NCBI GenBank assembly: GCA_026982705.1
Contig: JALSGP010000019.1
Span: forward strand, 110,690 to 174,689
DNA from: Alphaproteobacteria bacterium
Lineage (GTDB): Bacteria > Pseudomonadota > Alphaproteobacteria > Geminicoccales > Geminicoccaceae
DNA length: 64,000 nt
Reading direction: 5' to 3'
A program made the translations under genes and the position numbers. Below are positions 56,691 through 64,000 of the stretch, in pieces; position 1 is the stretch's first letter, and every line of letters starts with the position of its first letter. The notes below the pieces were generated by a model that was given only the letters and a program-made list of their open reading frames with translations, was not told where the DNA came from and did no database searches.

Positions 56691-58103
56691 ATGGAGCGTT
56701 GCGGATCCCGCGCGGTGACCTCCCGCCTCCTGTCCCCCGCCACCGGGTCCACCGCCGATCACGCCCCCGCGCCGCGGCGGCTGCGGCGGTGGCCGCGGCC
56801 GCTCGCCACCGTCGCCGCGGCCCTCCTCGCCCTGCCGTGGCTGACGCCGCCGCCGATGGCGGCGGATGTGGTGGTGCTGGCCCTGGCGCTGCTGCTGTGC
56901 GGGCGTCCCGCCGGGGCGGGGGAGGTGCGGGGCGCGCCGGTGGCGGAACCCATACGTTGGCTCGTCACCGCCCTCGCCGTCGCCCTCGCCCGCCTCCCGA
57001 TCACCGGCACCGCATCCTGGACCGCCGCCGCCGTCTTCGCCGTCGCCGGCAGCCTGCTGCAGCCGCTCCTCGCCCGTCTCCTCGCCCGTCTCGAAGGGCA
57101 TCTCCGCGCCCGCGGGCGGCTGGTACGACGGGTGGCGGTGGTGGGCGCCGGCGAACAGGGCCGGCGGCTGGTGGCACGGCTCTTGGGCTGTCCCGACGTG
57201 CGGGTGGTGGGCATCTTCGACGAGCGCGGCACACGGGTGCCGGAGGCCGTCTGCGGACTGCCGCTCGCGGGTGATCTCGACGCGCTGGCGGCGCGGGTGC
57301 GGCGGGAGGAGGTGGACGAGGTGCTGATCGCCCTGCCGCTGGGGGCGCGTGGGCGCATCGAGGCGTGGCTGCGGCGCCTGCGGCGGCTGCCGGTCCACGT
57401 GCGCCTCGCCCTCGACGCCGGCAGCGACTGGTTGCAGCCGCGACGCATCTCCGCCCTCGGGCCGGTGCCGGTCCTCCATCTCTTCGACCATCCCCTGCGG
57501 GGACCGGCGCGGCACGCCAAGACGGTGATGGACCGCACCCTCGCGCTGCTGGGGCTCGTGCTGACGGCGCCACTGATGGCGCTGGTGGCGCTGGCGGTGC
57601 GGCTCGATTCGCCGGGGCCCGTCCTCTACCGCCAGCGGCGCTGGGGCTTCGCCGGCGAGCCCATCCGGGTGCTCAAGTTCCGCACCTTCCGCCATCACGC
57701 CTGCCGCCCCGGCGACGATCCCGACCTCCCCCACGCCGGCCGCGACCATCCCGAGGTGACGAGGGTGGGGCGCTTCCTTCGGCGCTGGTCGCTGGACGAG
57801 CTGCCGCAGCTCTGGAACGTGCTGCGGGGCGACATGTCGCTGGTGGGGCCGCGGCCGCACGCCGTCGCCCACGACGCGCACTACGCCCGGCTGGTGGGCG
57901 ACTATCTGGCCCGCCTCAAGGTGAAGCCCGGTCTCACCGGCTGGGCCCAGATCAACGGCGCCCGCGGCGAGATCCGGGCGCTCGCGGAGATGGAGCGGCG
58001 CGTCGCCCTCGATCTCGAGTACATCGAGAACTGGTCCCTCTGGTGGGATCTGGAGATCCTGCTGCGCACCCTCCTCGTCGGCTGGCGCGATCCCCGCGGC
58101 TGA
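56691..58103 (+). CDS. Polyprenyl-phosphate sugar-1-phosphate transferase (exopolysaccharide)
   Basis: 470-residue inner-membrane initiating glycosyltransferase of the WcaJ/ExoY class, loading a hexose-1-phosphate on undecaprenyl phosphate. N-terminal hydrophobic helices (about 30-125), a Rossmann-like CoA-binding domain (about 140-270; VAVVGAGEQGRRLVARLLG), then a membrane-reentrant segment and the bacterial sugar transferase domain (about 285-470; RTLALLGLVLTAPLMALVALAVRLDSPGPVLYRQRRWG, LKFRTFR, RRWSLDELPQLWNVLRGDMSLVGPRPH, KPGLTGWAQINGARGE). No other polysaccharide genes are adjacent. Confidence 0.9.
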   Translation: MERCGSRAVTSRLLSPATGSTADHAPAPRRLRRWPRPLATVAAALLALPWLTPPPMAADVVVLALALLLCGRPAGAGEVRGAPVAEPIRWLVTALAVALARLPITGTASWTAAAVFAVAGSLLQPLLARLLARLEGHLRARGRLVRRVAVVGAGEQGRRLVARLLGCPDVRVVGIFDERGTRVPEAVCGLPLAGDLDALAARVRREEVDEVLIALPLGARGRIEAWLRRLRRLPVHVRLALDAGSDWLQPRRISALGPVPVLHLFDHPLRGPARHAKTVMDRTLALLGLVLTAPLMALVALAVRLDSPGPVLYRQRRWGFAGEPIRVLKFRTFRHHACRPGDDPDLPHAGRDHPEVTRVGRFLRRWSLDELPQLWNVLRGDMSLVGPRPHAVAHDAHYARLVGDYLARLKVKPGLTGWAQINGARGEIRALAEMERRVALDLEYIENWSLWWDLEILLRTLLVGWRDPRG

Positions 58104-58165
58104 GCCCCTTGGCCGCCCGCCTCCGACCGGCGTAGACTGGCACGGGATCCGGCGGGAGACCCGGC

Positions 58166-59575
58166 ATGAGCGACGGGAACGGACGGGCGGTCCGGGTCGA
58201 GACCGACACCATGGGGCCGGTGGAGGTGCCGGCGGATCGCTACTGGGGCGCCCAGACCCAGCGCGCCCTCGCCAACTTTCCCATCGGCGAGGAACGGATG
58301 CCGCGGCCGCTGATCCACGCCCTGGGGCTGATCAAGCTGGCGTGCGCCCGGGTCAACCTGGCCATGGGCCGGCTCGAGCCCCGCCTGGGCGAGGCCATCG
58401 CCCGTGCCGCCCGCGAGGTGGCGGAAGGCCGGCTCGACGACCACTTCCCCCTCGGGGTCTGGCAGACCGGCTCCGGCACCCAGACCCACATGAACGTCAA
58501 CGAGGTGATCGCCAACCGCGCCAACGAGCTGCTGGGCGCGCCCCGGGGCGCGCGCGCGCCGGTCCATCCCAACGATCACGTCAACCTCGGCCAGTCCTCC
58601 AACGACACCTTTCCCACCGCCATGCATGTGGCGGCGGCCCGCGAGGTGCACGGGCGGCTGATCCCGGCCCTCGAGCATCTGCTGGCCGAGCTCGAGGCCA
58701 GGCGCGAGCGCTTCGCCGATCTGGTCAAGATCGGCCGCACCCACCTCATGGACGCGGTGCCCGTGACGCTGGGCCAGGAGTTCTCCGGCTGGGCGCAGCA
58801 GGTGCTCTACGGGCTCGAGCGTCTCCGCGGGGTGATGCCGCGGGTCTGCGAGCTCGCCCAGGGGGGTACCGCCGTGGGGACCGGCCTCAACGCGCCGCGG
58901 GGATTCGCCGAGCGGGTGGCGGGCGAGATCGCGCGGCTGACGGGTCTGCCCTTCACCAGCGCCCCCAACAAGTTCGAGGCCATCGCCGCCCACGACGCCA
59001 TGGTGGAACTGTCGGGCGTGCTCAACGTCCTCGCCTGCTCCCTCCACAAGATCGCCAACGACGTGCGCCTGCTCGCCTCGGGACCGCGCTGCGGCCTCGC
59101 CGAGATCACGCTGCCCGCCAACGAACCCGGCAGCTCCATCATGCCGGGCAAGGTCAATCCCACCCAGGCCGAGGCCCTCACCATGGTCTGCGTGCAGGTG
59201 ATGGGCCATCACGCCGCCGTCACCTTCGCCGGCGCCTCCGGTCATCTCGAGCTCAACGTCTACAAGCCCCTGATCGCGTACGACGTGCTGCGGTCCATCG
59301 GCCTGCTGGCCGACGCTGTCCGCTCCTTCACCGACCGCTGCGTGGTGGGCATCGAACCGCGGCCGGAGCGCCTGCGCGCCTACGTGGAGCGGAGTCTCAT
59401 GCTGGTCACCGCGCTGACGCCGCGGATCGGCTACGATCGCGCCGCCGAGATCGCGAAGAAGGCCTGGGCGGAGGACCTCACCCTGCGGGAGGCGGCGATG
59501 GCGCTGGGCTATCTGACGGCGGAGGAGTTCGACGCGCTGGTGCGCCCCGAGCGCATGCTGGGTTCCGGCGACTGA
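58166..59575 (+). CDS. fumC: Fumarate hydratase, class II
   Basis: 469-residue cytoplasmic fumarase interconverting fumarate and L-malate in the TCA cycle; iron-independent. [30 protein letters not shown] at the start, [44 protein letters not shown], and the signature [15 protein letters not shown] are all present. Its stop lies 4 bp before the convergent AsmA-like gene. The gene stands alone. Confidence 0.96.
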   Translation: MSDGNGRAVRVETDTMGPVEVPADRYWGAQTQRALANFPIGEERMPRPLIHALGLIKLACARVNLAMGRLEPRLGEAIARAAREVAEGRLDDHFPLGVWQTGSGTQTHMNVNEVIANRANELLGAPRGARAPVHPNDHVNLGQSSNDTFPTAMHVAAAREVHGRLIPALEHLLAELEARRERFADLVKIGRTHLMDAVPVTLGQEFSGWAQQVLYGLERLRGVMPRVCELAQGGTAVGTGLNAPRGFAERVAGEIARLTGLPFTSAPNKFEAIAAHDAMVELSGVLNVLACSLHKIANDVRLLASGPRCGLAEITLPANEPGSSIMPGKVNPTQAEALTMVCVQVMGHHAAVTFAGASGHLELNVYKPLIAYDVLRSIGLLADAVRSFTDRCVVGIEPRPERLRAYVERSLMLVTALTPRIGYDRAAEIAKKAWAEDLTLREAAMALGYLTAEEFDALVRPERMLGSGD

Positions 59576-59579
59576 CGCC

Positions 59580-62393
59580 TCAGCTCGTCCCGCCCAGGAC
59601 CAGCGGCGGCCCGCCCGCGGCCGGCGTCAGCACCAGCCGCGCCGCCCCGCTCGCCGGATCGAGATCGAGGGCGAAGGTGAAGGCGGTCGCGCCCACGCGC
59701 ACCGGCACCGGCGTCACCGTCCGCCCGCGGCCCCCGGCCACCCGCAGGCGCAGGGTGCGGGGCGGCAGCGGCAGGGCGAGGCCGGGGGCCATCACCGGCC
59801 GTCCGCGCGCCGGATCCACCGTCACGTCGCGCAACGCCACCGCCTCCAGCGTCACCTCCAGCGTTCCCTCGAGACTCCGCCGCAGCTCGCCGAGGGTGCG
59901 GCCGCGGCCCGCGAGCTCCCCGCCGAGCCCGAGCCGTCCCCGCAGCAGCGCGGCGAGCGGTGCCAGCAGCGGCTCCGCCGTCACCTCCCGCACCCGCCAG
60001 TCGAAGGCGAGGGCGAGGGTCGCGCCCTCCCCGGCCGCGGTCAGCGTCACCCGCCCCGTGAAGCGACCGGCGCCGGTGGCGAGGGCCAGCGGATCGAGAC
60101 GGAGAGTCCCGTCCGTCGCCGTCATCCGTCCCACGAGATCGTCGCCGAGGGCGAGATCCAGACGCAGCGATCCCGTCCGCAGGAGGCGGAGCGGCAGCGG
60201 CGGGGCGGGCGCCACGGTGGCCGCCTCCGGGGGCGGCAGGCCGAGGGCGAGGGCGATGTCGGCGGTGCGCCACAGCGGGGCGAGGATGGACCAGGGGGGA
60301 AGATCCGGTCCCGCGAGCCGGCCGGCGAGGCCGCCGGTGCCGTCGCGGGCGAGCTCGAGACGATAGCGCCGCCGGTCGAGGCGGAGGGTGGCGGCAAGGT
60401 CCCGGAGGCCCCTCCCGTCGCGGCGTTCGACCATCTCCAGGGCGAGACGGCGCGGCAGGTCCGCCGGCGTCGGCACCGGGACCCCCAGCCGGCGCAGCAC
60501 GGCCGCCGGCGCATCCACCGTGAGCGCGAGACGGCGGCGGCGCCCGGCCTCCTCCCTGGCCTCCGCCAGCGTGAGGGTCACGCCCTCGCCTGCGGCGGTG
60601 GCCCGCCAGCGGCGGATCGCCTCGCCGCCCTCGGCCTCCGCCCGCACCGTCACCGTGCCCGGCGCGGCGAGCCAGGGCGGCACCGGCGCCTCCGTGGCCA
60701 TGCGCCAGAGACGGGCGGGTGCCGGCAGTGTCAGTTCGCCCTCCGCCTGCCAGGCGAGGGGGAGCAGGTCCGCCGCGAGACGTCCCTCGCCGCGGCCGCC
60801 GGCCAGGTCTTCCACCGTCAGCCGTCGCACCTCCAGCCGGCCCCGGGCCAGATCCGCTTCCAGACGCACTCCGCGGGCGAGCAGCCGGCCGTGGGCGAGC
60901 CGGTCGATCTCCAGCAGGGCCCTGAGCGGCCCTCGTGCGGAGAGGGCGGCGAGGGCCCGCGCCCAGTGGGCGGCGGGGGTGGCGGCGAAGGGCGCGAGAT
61001 CGAGGCGCTCGAGCCGGCCGCGCAGGACCGCCCGACCGCCGGCGGGGCGGGCGAGGGAGCCGGAGAAGCGGCCGAGGGCGCTCCGCAGGTCGAGGCGGGG
61101 GCAGTCCACCCGCCCGCCACCGCCCCGACAGGCCGCCGCCACCAGCAGTTCACCCGCCCGCAGGTCCGCGGGCCAGGGTGCGGCCGGCGCCAGCAGATCG
61201 AGGAGCGGGCCGGCCCGTGGCAGCGCCAGATCGAGGGCGAAGCGGAAATCCCCCTCGGCATCCAGCCGGCCCTCGAGGCGGAGATCCCCCTCGCCGCCGG
61301 GACGGGCATCGAGACGGTGGAGGGTGAGGCCGCCGGATGCCAAGGTGGCGGAAAGGCGGATCGGCCCGAGATCGAGGCCGTCCACGCGCAACCCCTCGAG
61401 CGCGAGCTCCAGGGCCGTGGTGACGGGTACCGCCCGCAGCGCGCGCAGGAGATCCGCCGGCGCCGTCGTGGGGAGGACGAGGGCCCCGGCGCGGAGATCC
61501 AGGGCGAGCGGCGGGGCGGTCTCCGGATCGTGGACCAGCCGTCCCCGCCAGCTGGTCCCGGCCACCTCGAGGACGAGATCGGCGAGCTCGGTCCGCCCCG
61601 CCCGGCGGATCAGGCGGCCGGTGACGCGACCCGCCGGCAGGCGGGCGAGCCAGGCGGCGGTCTCCTCCGGCAGCGGCAGGCGCGCGGCCACCGCCGCCGG
61701 CCCGGCGAGGGCGAGGTCGAGGCGGCCCGCCACGGCCACTTCGGGCACGAACGCCACGTCCCCGGCGAAGCCGAGGCGCGCGAGGGCGCCGGCCTCACCG
61801 AGGGTGGCGGTGAGGTCCAGACGCAGCAGGCGTCCGCGTCGGCGGCCGGTGAGCGCGAGGCGCAGGGGCTCGCGCCCGGTGCGACCGGAGAGCCGGAGGT
61901 GCAGCCGCCCGCTCCCGTCGCGGTCCAGGTCCAGGTCGAGGCCTGCCAGCGCCAGGGACCGTCCGGCGAGGGATGCGTCGATGCGGCCGTCCAGCACTTC
62001 CAGGCGTAGCGGACCGGTGCCGGCGCCGAGGGTCCGGACGAGGGCCGCGGGCGACGCGGCGAGGATCACTCGTGGCCGCACCAGCCTGAGCCGCTCGGGA
62101 CGGGGCGCGAGGCGCAGCAGCGAGACGGGGGCGAGCCCGACGTCCAGCCGGTCGGCCGCGAGGCGGAGCACGCCTTCCCGCGCCAGCTCGATGCGGGCGA
62201 GACTGACGGCCGGCCGCGGCCACAGCTCCACGTCCACCGGACCGTGGACGACGAGGCGTGCCCCGGTCTCCCGCGCCACCAGCGCCACCACCGCCTCGCG
62301 CAGGAGTTCCGGGCGCAGGGAGAGGGCGGCCAGCCCCGCGAGCAGGGCCAGCGGCAGCGCCAGCAGGAGAGCGAGGAGGAGGGTTCTGCGCAC
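59580..62393 (-). CDS. AsmA-family protein
   Basis: 937-residue envelope protein with one N-terminal membrane anchor (RTLLLALLLALPLALLAGLAALSL) and a long periplasmic part. The N-terminal AsmA domain reads RETGARLVVHGPVDVELWPRPAVSLARIELA; the C-terminal AsmA-like part includes LRLDPLALATGAGRFTGRVTL and LGGELAGRGRTLGELRRSLEGTLEV. Composition is extremely rich in Ala, Leu and Arg. AsmA-like proteins are thought to bridge inner and outer membranes and move lipids; the specific role is not readable here. Confidence 0.88.
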   Translation of the reverse strand: MRRTLLLALLLALPLALLAGLAALSLRPELLREAVVALVARETGARLVVHGPVDVELWPRPAVSLARIELAREGVLRLAADRLDVGLAPVSLLRLAPRPERLRLVRPRVILAASPAALVRTLGAGTGPLRLEVLDGRIDASLAGRSLALAGLDLDLDRDGSGRLHLRLSGRTGREPLRLALTGRRRGRLLRLDLTATLGEAGALARLGFAGDVAFVPEVAVAGRLDLALAGPAAVAARLPLPEETAAWLARLPAGRVTGRLIRRAGRTELADLVLEVAGTSWRGRLVHDPETAPPLALDLRAGALVLPTTAPADLLRALRAVPVTTALELALEGLRVDGLDLGPIRLSATLASGGLTLHRLDARPGGEGDLRLEGRLDAEGDFRFALDLALPRAGPLLDLLAPAAPWPADLRAGELLVAAACRGGGGRVDCPRLDLRSALGRFSGSLARPAGGRAVLRGRLERLDLAPFAATPAAHWARALAALSARGPLRALLEIDRLAHGRLLARGVRLEADLARGRLEVRRLTVEDLAGGRGEGRLAADLLPLAWQAEGELTLPAPARLWRMATEAPVPPWLAAPGTVTVRAEAEGGEAIRRWRATAAGEGVTLTLAEAREEAGRRRRLALTVDAPAAVLRRLGVPVPTPADLPRRLALEMVERRDGRGLRDLAATLRLDRRRYRLELARDGTGGLAGRLAGPDLPPWSILAPLWRTADIALALGLPPPEAATVAPAPPLPLRLLRTGSLRLDLALGDDLVGRMTATDGTLRLDPLALATGAGRFTGRVTLTAAGEGATLALAFDWRVREVTAEPLLAPLAALLRGRLGLGGELAGRGRTLGELRRSLEGTLEVTLEAVALRDVTVDPARGRPVMAPGLALPLPPRTLRLRVAGGRGRTVTPVPVRVGATAFTFALDLDPASGAARLVLTPAAGGPPLVLGGTS

Positions 62394-62415
62394 GCGCGGG
62401 ATCGCCGGTGCGGCG

Positions 62416-62434
62416 GAGGCCCCGCCGGGGCCTC
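62416..62434. repeat. Inverted repeat upstream of the AsmA-like gene
   Basis: GAGGCCCC-GCC-GGGGCCTC, perfect 8-bp arms, 23 bp upstream of the AsmA-like start codon, in the leader of its mRNA if transcription starts further right. Confidence 0.45.
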
Positions 62435-62476
62435 GCGTCCGGAGCGAGCCTTAGGGGGCCGATGGGGGAGACGCAA

Positions 62477-62505
62477 CCGCCGACGGCGGAAGCGTCCGTC
62501 GGCGG
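62477..62505. repeat. Inverted repeat in the AsmA / Bax-inhibitor spacer
   Basis: CCGCCGACGG-N9-CCGTCGGCGG, perfect 10-bp arms. The second of three stem-loops in a 200-bp spacer. Confidence 0.5.
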
Positions 62506-62543
62506 CCGTGGATGTGTCACCCGGATGCGTGCCCCGTGAAGCC

Positions 62544-62571
62544 GACGGCGATCCCGCCGGGGATCGCCGTC
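62544..62571 (-). terminator. Stem-loop after the Bax-inhibitor-1 family gene
   Basis: GACGGCGATCCC-N4-GGGATCGCCGTC, 12 perfect pairs, 22 bases beyond the stop codon of the leftward gene at 62594. No U-tract follows, but position and stability fit a transcript end. Confidence 0.55.
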
Positions 62572-62593
62572 CATCGCCCGGCGACGGCGGCGC

Positions 62594-63310
62594 TCAGTCG
62601 CGCCGCTGGCCCAGGAGCTGGAGCAGCATCATGAAGAGGTTGACGAAGTCGAGATAGAGGCGCAGGGCGCCCATGATGGCCTTGCGGGTGGCCACCTCCG
62701 GCGCGTCGTGGGCGTAGTACTCTTCCTTGATGGCCTGGGTGTCGTAGGCGGTGAGGCCGGTGAAGACGATCACGCCGATCACCGAGATGGCGAAGTGGAG
62801 CGCCGAGCTGGCGAGGAAGATGTTCACCAGTGCGGCGATGACGATGCCGATCAGCCCCATGAACAGGAAGCTGCCCCAGGCGGAGAGATCGCGCTTCGTG
62901 GTGTAGCCGTAGAGGCTCATGGCGCCGAAGGTGGCGGCGGTGACGAAGAAGACCCGCGCGATGCTGGCGCCGGTGAACACCAGGAAGATGCTCGCCATGG
63001 ACAGCCCCATCACCACGGCGAAGAGCCAGAAGGTGATCTGGGCCGCACCGACGCTCATGGCGTGGATCCGCGCGCCCAGGAAGAACACGAACCCCAGCGG
63101 CGCCAGCATCACCACCCAGACGAGCGGCGTACCGAAGACGAGCTGCATCATGGCGGGGCTCTGCGCCGTCACCCAGGCGGTGAGCCCGGTGATGGCCAGC
63201 GCCAGCGCCATGTAGTTGTAGACGGACAGCATGTAGGCGCGCAGGCCCTCGTCGATCACCTCGGCCCGCGCGCGGGCCGCCGCCAGACGGGGATCCAGCC
63301 GATAGTCCAT
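62594..63310 (-). CDS. Bax inhibitor-1/YccA family membrane protein
   Basis: 238-residue integral inner-membrane protein with seven hydrophobic segments after a charged N-terminus (YRLDPRLAAARARAEVIDEGLRAYM). VYNYMALALAITGLTAWVTA, TGASIARVFFVTAATFGAMSLYGYTTKRDLSAWGSFLFMGL and FTGLTAYDTQAIKEEYY are the BI-1 family motifs; FMMLLQLLGQRRD ends the protein. Relatives act as calcium/proton channels or interact with the FtsH protease (YccA); role here unknown. Confidence 0.92.
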   Translation of the reverse strand: MDYRLDPRLAAARARAEVIDEGLRAYMLSVYNYMALALAITGLTAWVTAQSPAMMQLVFGTPLVWVVMLAPLGFVFFLGARIHAMSVGAAQITFWLFAVVMGLSMASIFLVFTGASIARVFFVTAATFGAMSLYGYTTKRDLSAWGSFLFMGLIGIVIAALVNIFLASSALHFAISVIGVIVFTGLTAYDTQAIKEEYYAHDAPEVATRKAIMGALRLYLDFVNLFMMLLQLLGQRRD

Positions 63311-63362
63311 GATCGTCGTCCTCTCGAGAGATCCGCGAAGGTGCCGTCACCGTCGCCCCGCA

Positions 63363-63391
63363 AGATATGCCGGCCCGCGCCACCGCTTCAA
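63363..63391 (-). promoter_or_regulatory. Candidate promoter of the Bax-inhibitor-1 family gene
   Basis: Leftward TTGAAG (63391-63386), 17-base spacer, ATATCT (63368-63363), 52 bp before the ATG at 63310. The same bases also resemble a heat-shock promoter (TTGAA, then CCGGCATAT after 14 bases). Assignment is by eye. Confidence 0.35.
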
Positions 63392-63516
63392 CCGCCGCCC
63401 CCCGCACCCGCCGGGTGCCCTTACCGATCTTTCATGCGGTCTTCATGCTGCGGCAAAGCGCTTGCTCCGGGATCGCACGCGGTGCCATTCCCTCCGTGAC
63501 GGCGGGAGCGGGGTCG

Positions 63517-64000
63517 ATGCCCGGACGGGAGCCGGTGGTGGGGATCACCCTCGATCACGAGACGGGCGGCGGCTATGCCCGGCTGCCCTACTACGCCCTG
63601 CGCGAGAACTATCTGACGGCGGTGGTGGAGGCGGGCGGCGTGCCGCTTCCGCTGCCCCACGAGCCGGCGCTGACGGCACACTATCTCGATCGCATCGACG
63701 CGCTGATGGTCACCGGCGGCGCCTTCGACGTGGACCCCGTCCTCTTCGGCGCCGCCGCGCGCCATCCCTCGGTGATCCTGAAGGCGCGGCGCACGCGGGC
63801 CGAATGGGCGCTGCTGGAAGGGGCCCTCGCCCGCGGCCTGCCGGTGCTCGCCATCTGTGGCGGCATGCAGCTCCTCAACGTGGTCCTGGGCGGCACCCTG
63901 ATCCAGCACATCCCGGACGAGATCCCCGACGCCCTTCCCCACGAGCAGCCCAATCCCCGCGACGAGCCCGGCCACGAGGTGACGGTGGTGGCCGGCACGC
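63517..64000 (+). CDS. Gamma-glutamyl-GABA hydrolase-like class I amidotransferase (3' end outside window)
   Basis: Open from the ATG at 63517 to the right edge (161 codons visible). It reads VVGITLDHETGGGYARLPYYALRENYLTAVVEAGGVPLPLPHEP, IDALMVTGGAFDVDPVLFG, and GLPVLAICGGMQLLNVVLGGTLIQHI: peptidase C26, with Cys of ICGGMQ as nucleophile and TGG as oxyanion region. This matches PuuD-like enzymes that free GABA from gamma-glutamyl-GABA in putrescine breakdown. The catalytic His/Glu pair would lie past the edge. GGGAG precedes the start; a GTG at 63496 is an in-frame alternative. Confidence 0.82.
   Translation, partial: MPGREPVVGITLDHETGGGYARLPYYALRENYLTAVVEAGGVPLPLPHEPALTAHYLDRIDALMVTGGAFDVDPVLFGAAARHPSVILKARRTRAEWALLEGALARGLPVLAICGGMQLLNVVLGGTLIQHIPDEIPDALPHEQPNPRDEPGHEVTVVAGT

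Overview
The window is very GC-rich, densely packed chromosomal DNA with no rRNA, tRNA, CRISPR array, insertion sequence or phage block that I could find. Gene content and order point to an alphaproteobacterium: the run secG-pyrG-kdsA-eno-ftsB-pdhABC-lpd-lipA-COQ10-like-pncC-ispDF, a fused IspDF, an E1-beta subunit that carries its own lipoyl domain, and a Tim44-like protein beside mltA are all typical of that class. Genus cannot be read from the sequence. Most operons use 4-nt start/stop overlaps.

Regions. (1) 1-5330: assimilatory nitrate/nitrite reduction (nirB, cut by the left edge; nirD; nasA). (2) 5378-17551: housekeeping and central metabolism on the plus strand (triose-phosphate isomerase, SecG, CTP synthase, KDO-8-P synthase, enolase, FtsB, the whole pyruvate dehydrogenase complex, lipoyl synthase, a ubiquinone-binding START protein). 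The E1-beta and E2 genes share a 244-bp perfect direct repeat. (3) 17552-20036: minus-strand pncC, ispDF and a Crp/Fnr-family regulator. (4) 20217-25364: Tim44-like protein, MltA, and a C4-dicarboxylate-type TRAP transporter. (5) 25499-28039: an unknown exported protein that looks frameshifted, a methyltransferase and dprA. (6) 28124-37113: topA, rnr, an MFS permease, a peptidoglycan-binding/GH19-like lysozyme, mtnK and a flavoprotein, followed by about 680 bp without a convincing gene. (7) 37790-39100: a D,D-carboxypeptidase with a SPOR domain.

(8) 39298-52060 is the accessory highlight: a phenol/catechol meta-cleavage gene set arranged around a divergent control region. Leftward: a two-component flavin monooxygenase (HpaB/PheA1 family), a DUF336 protein, a XylT-like ferredoxin and catechol 2,3-dioxygenase, ending at a strong terminator; beyond it lie a small tautomerase and a LigB-type dioxygenase. 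Rightward: an IclR regulator, acetaldehyde dehydrogenase, 4-hydroxy-2-oxovalerate aldolase, a stand-alone FAD-synthetase-like protein, flavin reductase, a 4-oxalocrotonate tautomerase homologue, 4-oxalocrotonate decarboxylase-like protein, 2-hydroxymuconic semialdehyde dehydrogenase, 2-oxopent-4-enoate hydratase and the semialdehyde hydrolase. Together these convert a phenol through catechol to pyruvate and acetyl-CoA by both the hydrolytic and the oxalocrotonate branches. Three copies of GTTCG-N7-CGAAC lie in the divergent spacer and are the best operator candidates.

(9) 52117-64000: a secreted Asp/Ser-rich repeat protein of unknown function, a second TRAP transporter, a polyprenyl-phosphate sugar transferase, fumarase C, an AsmA-like protein, a Bax-inhibitor-1 family protein, and a class I glutamine-amidotransferase-like hydrolase cut by the right edge. 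Both TRAP operons have a perfect stem-loop between the binding-protein gene and the small-permease gene.

Leads most worth following: the operator triplet, the flavin-supply gene inside the catabolic operon, a tautomerase lacking the catalytic Pro-1, the lipoyl-domain gene conversion, and the acidic repeat protein.
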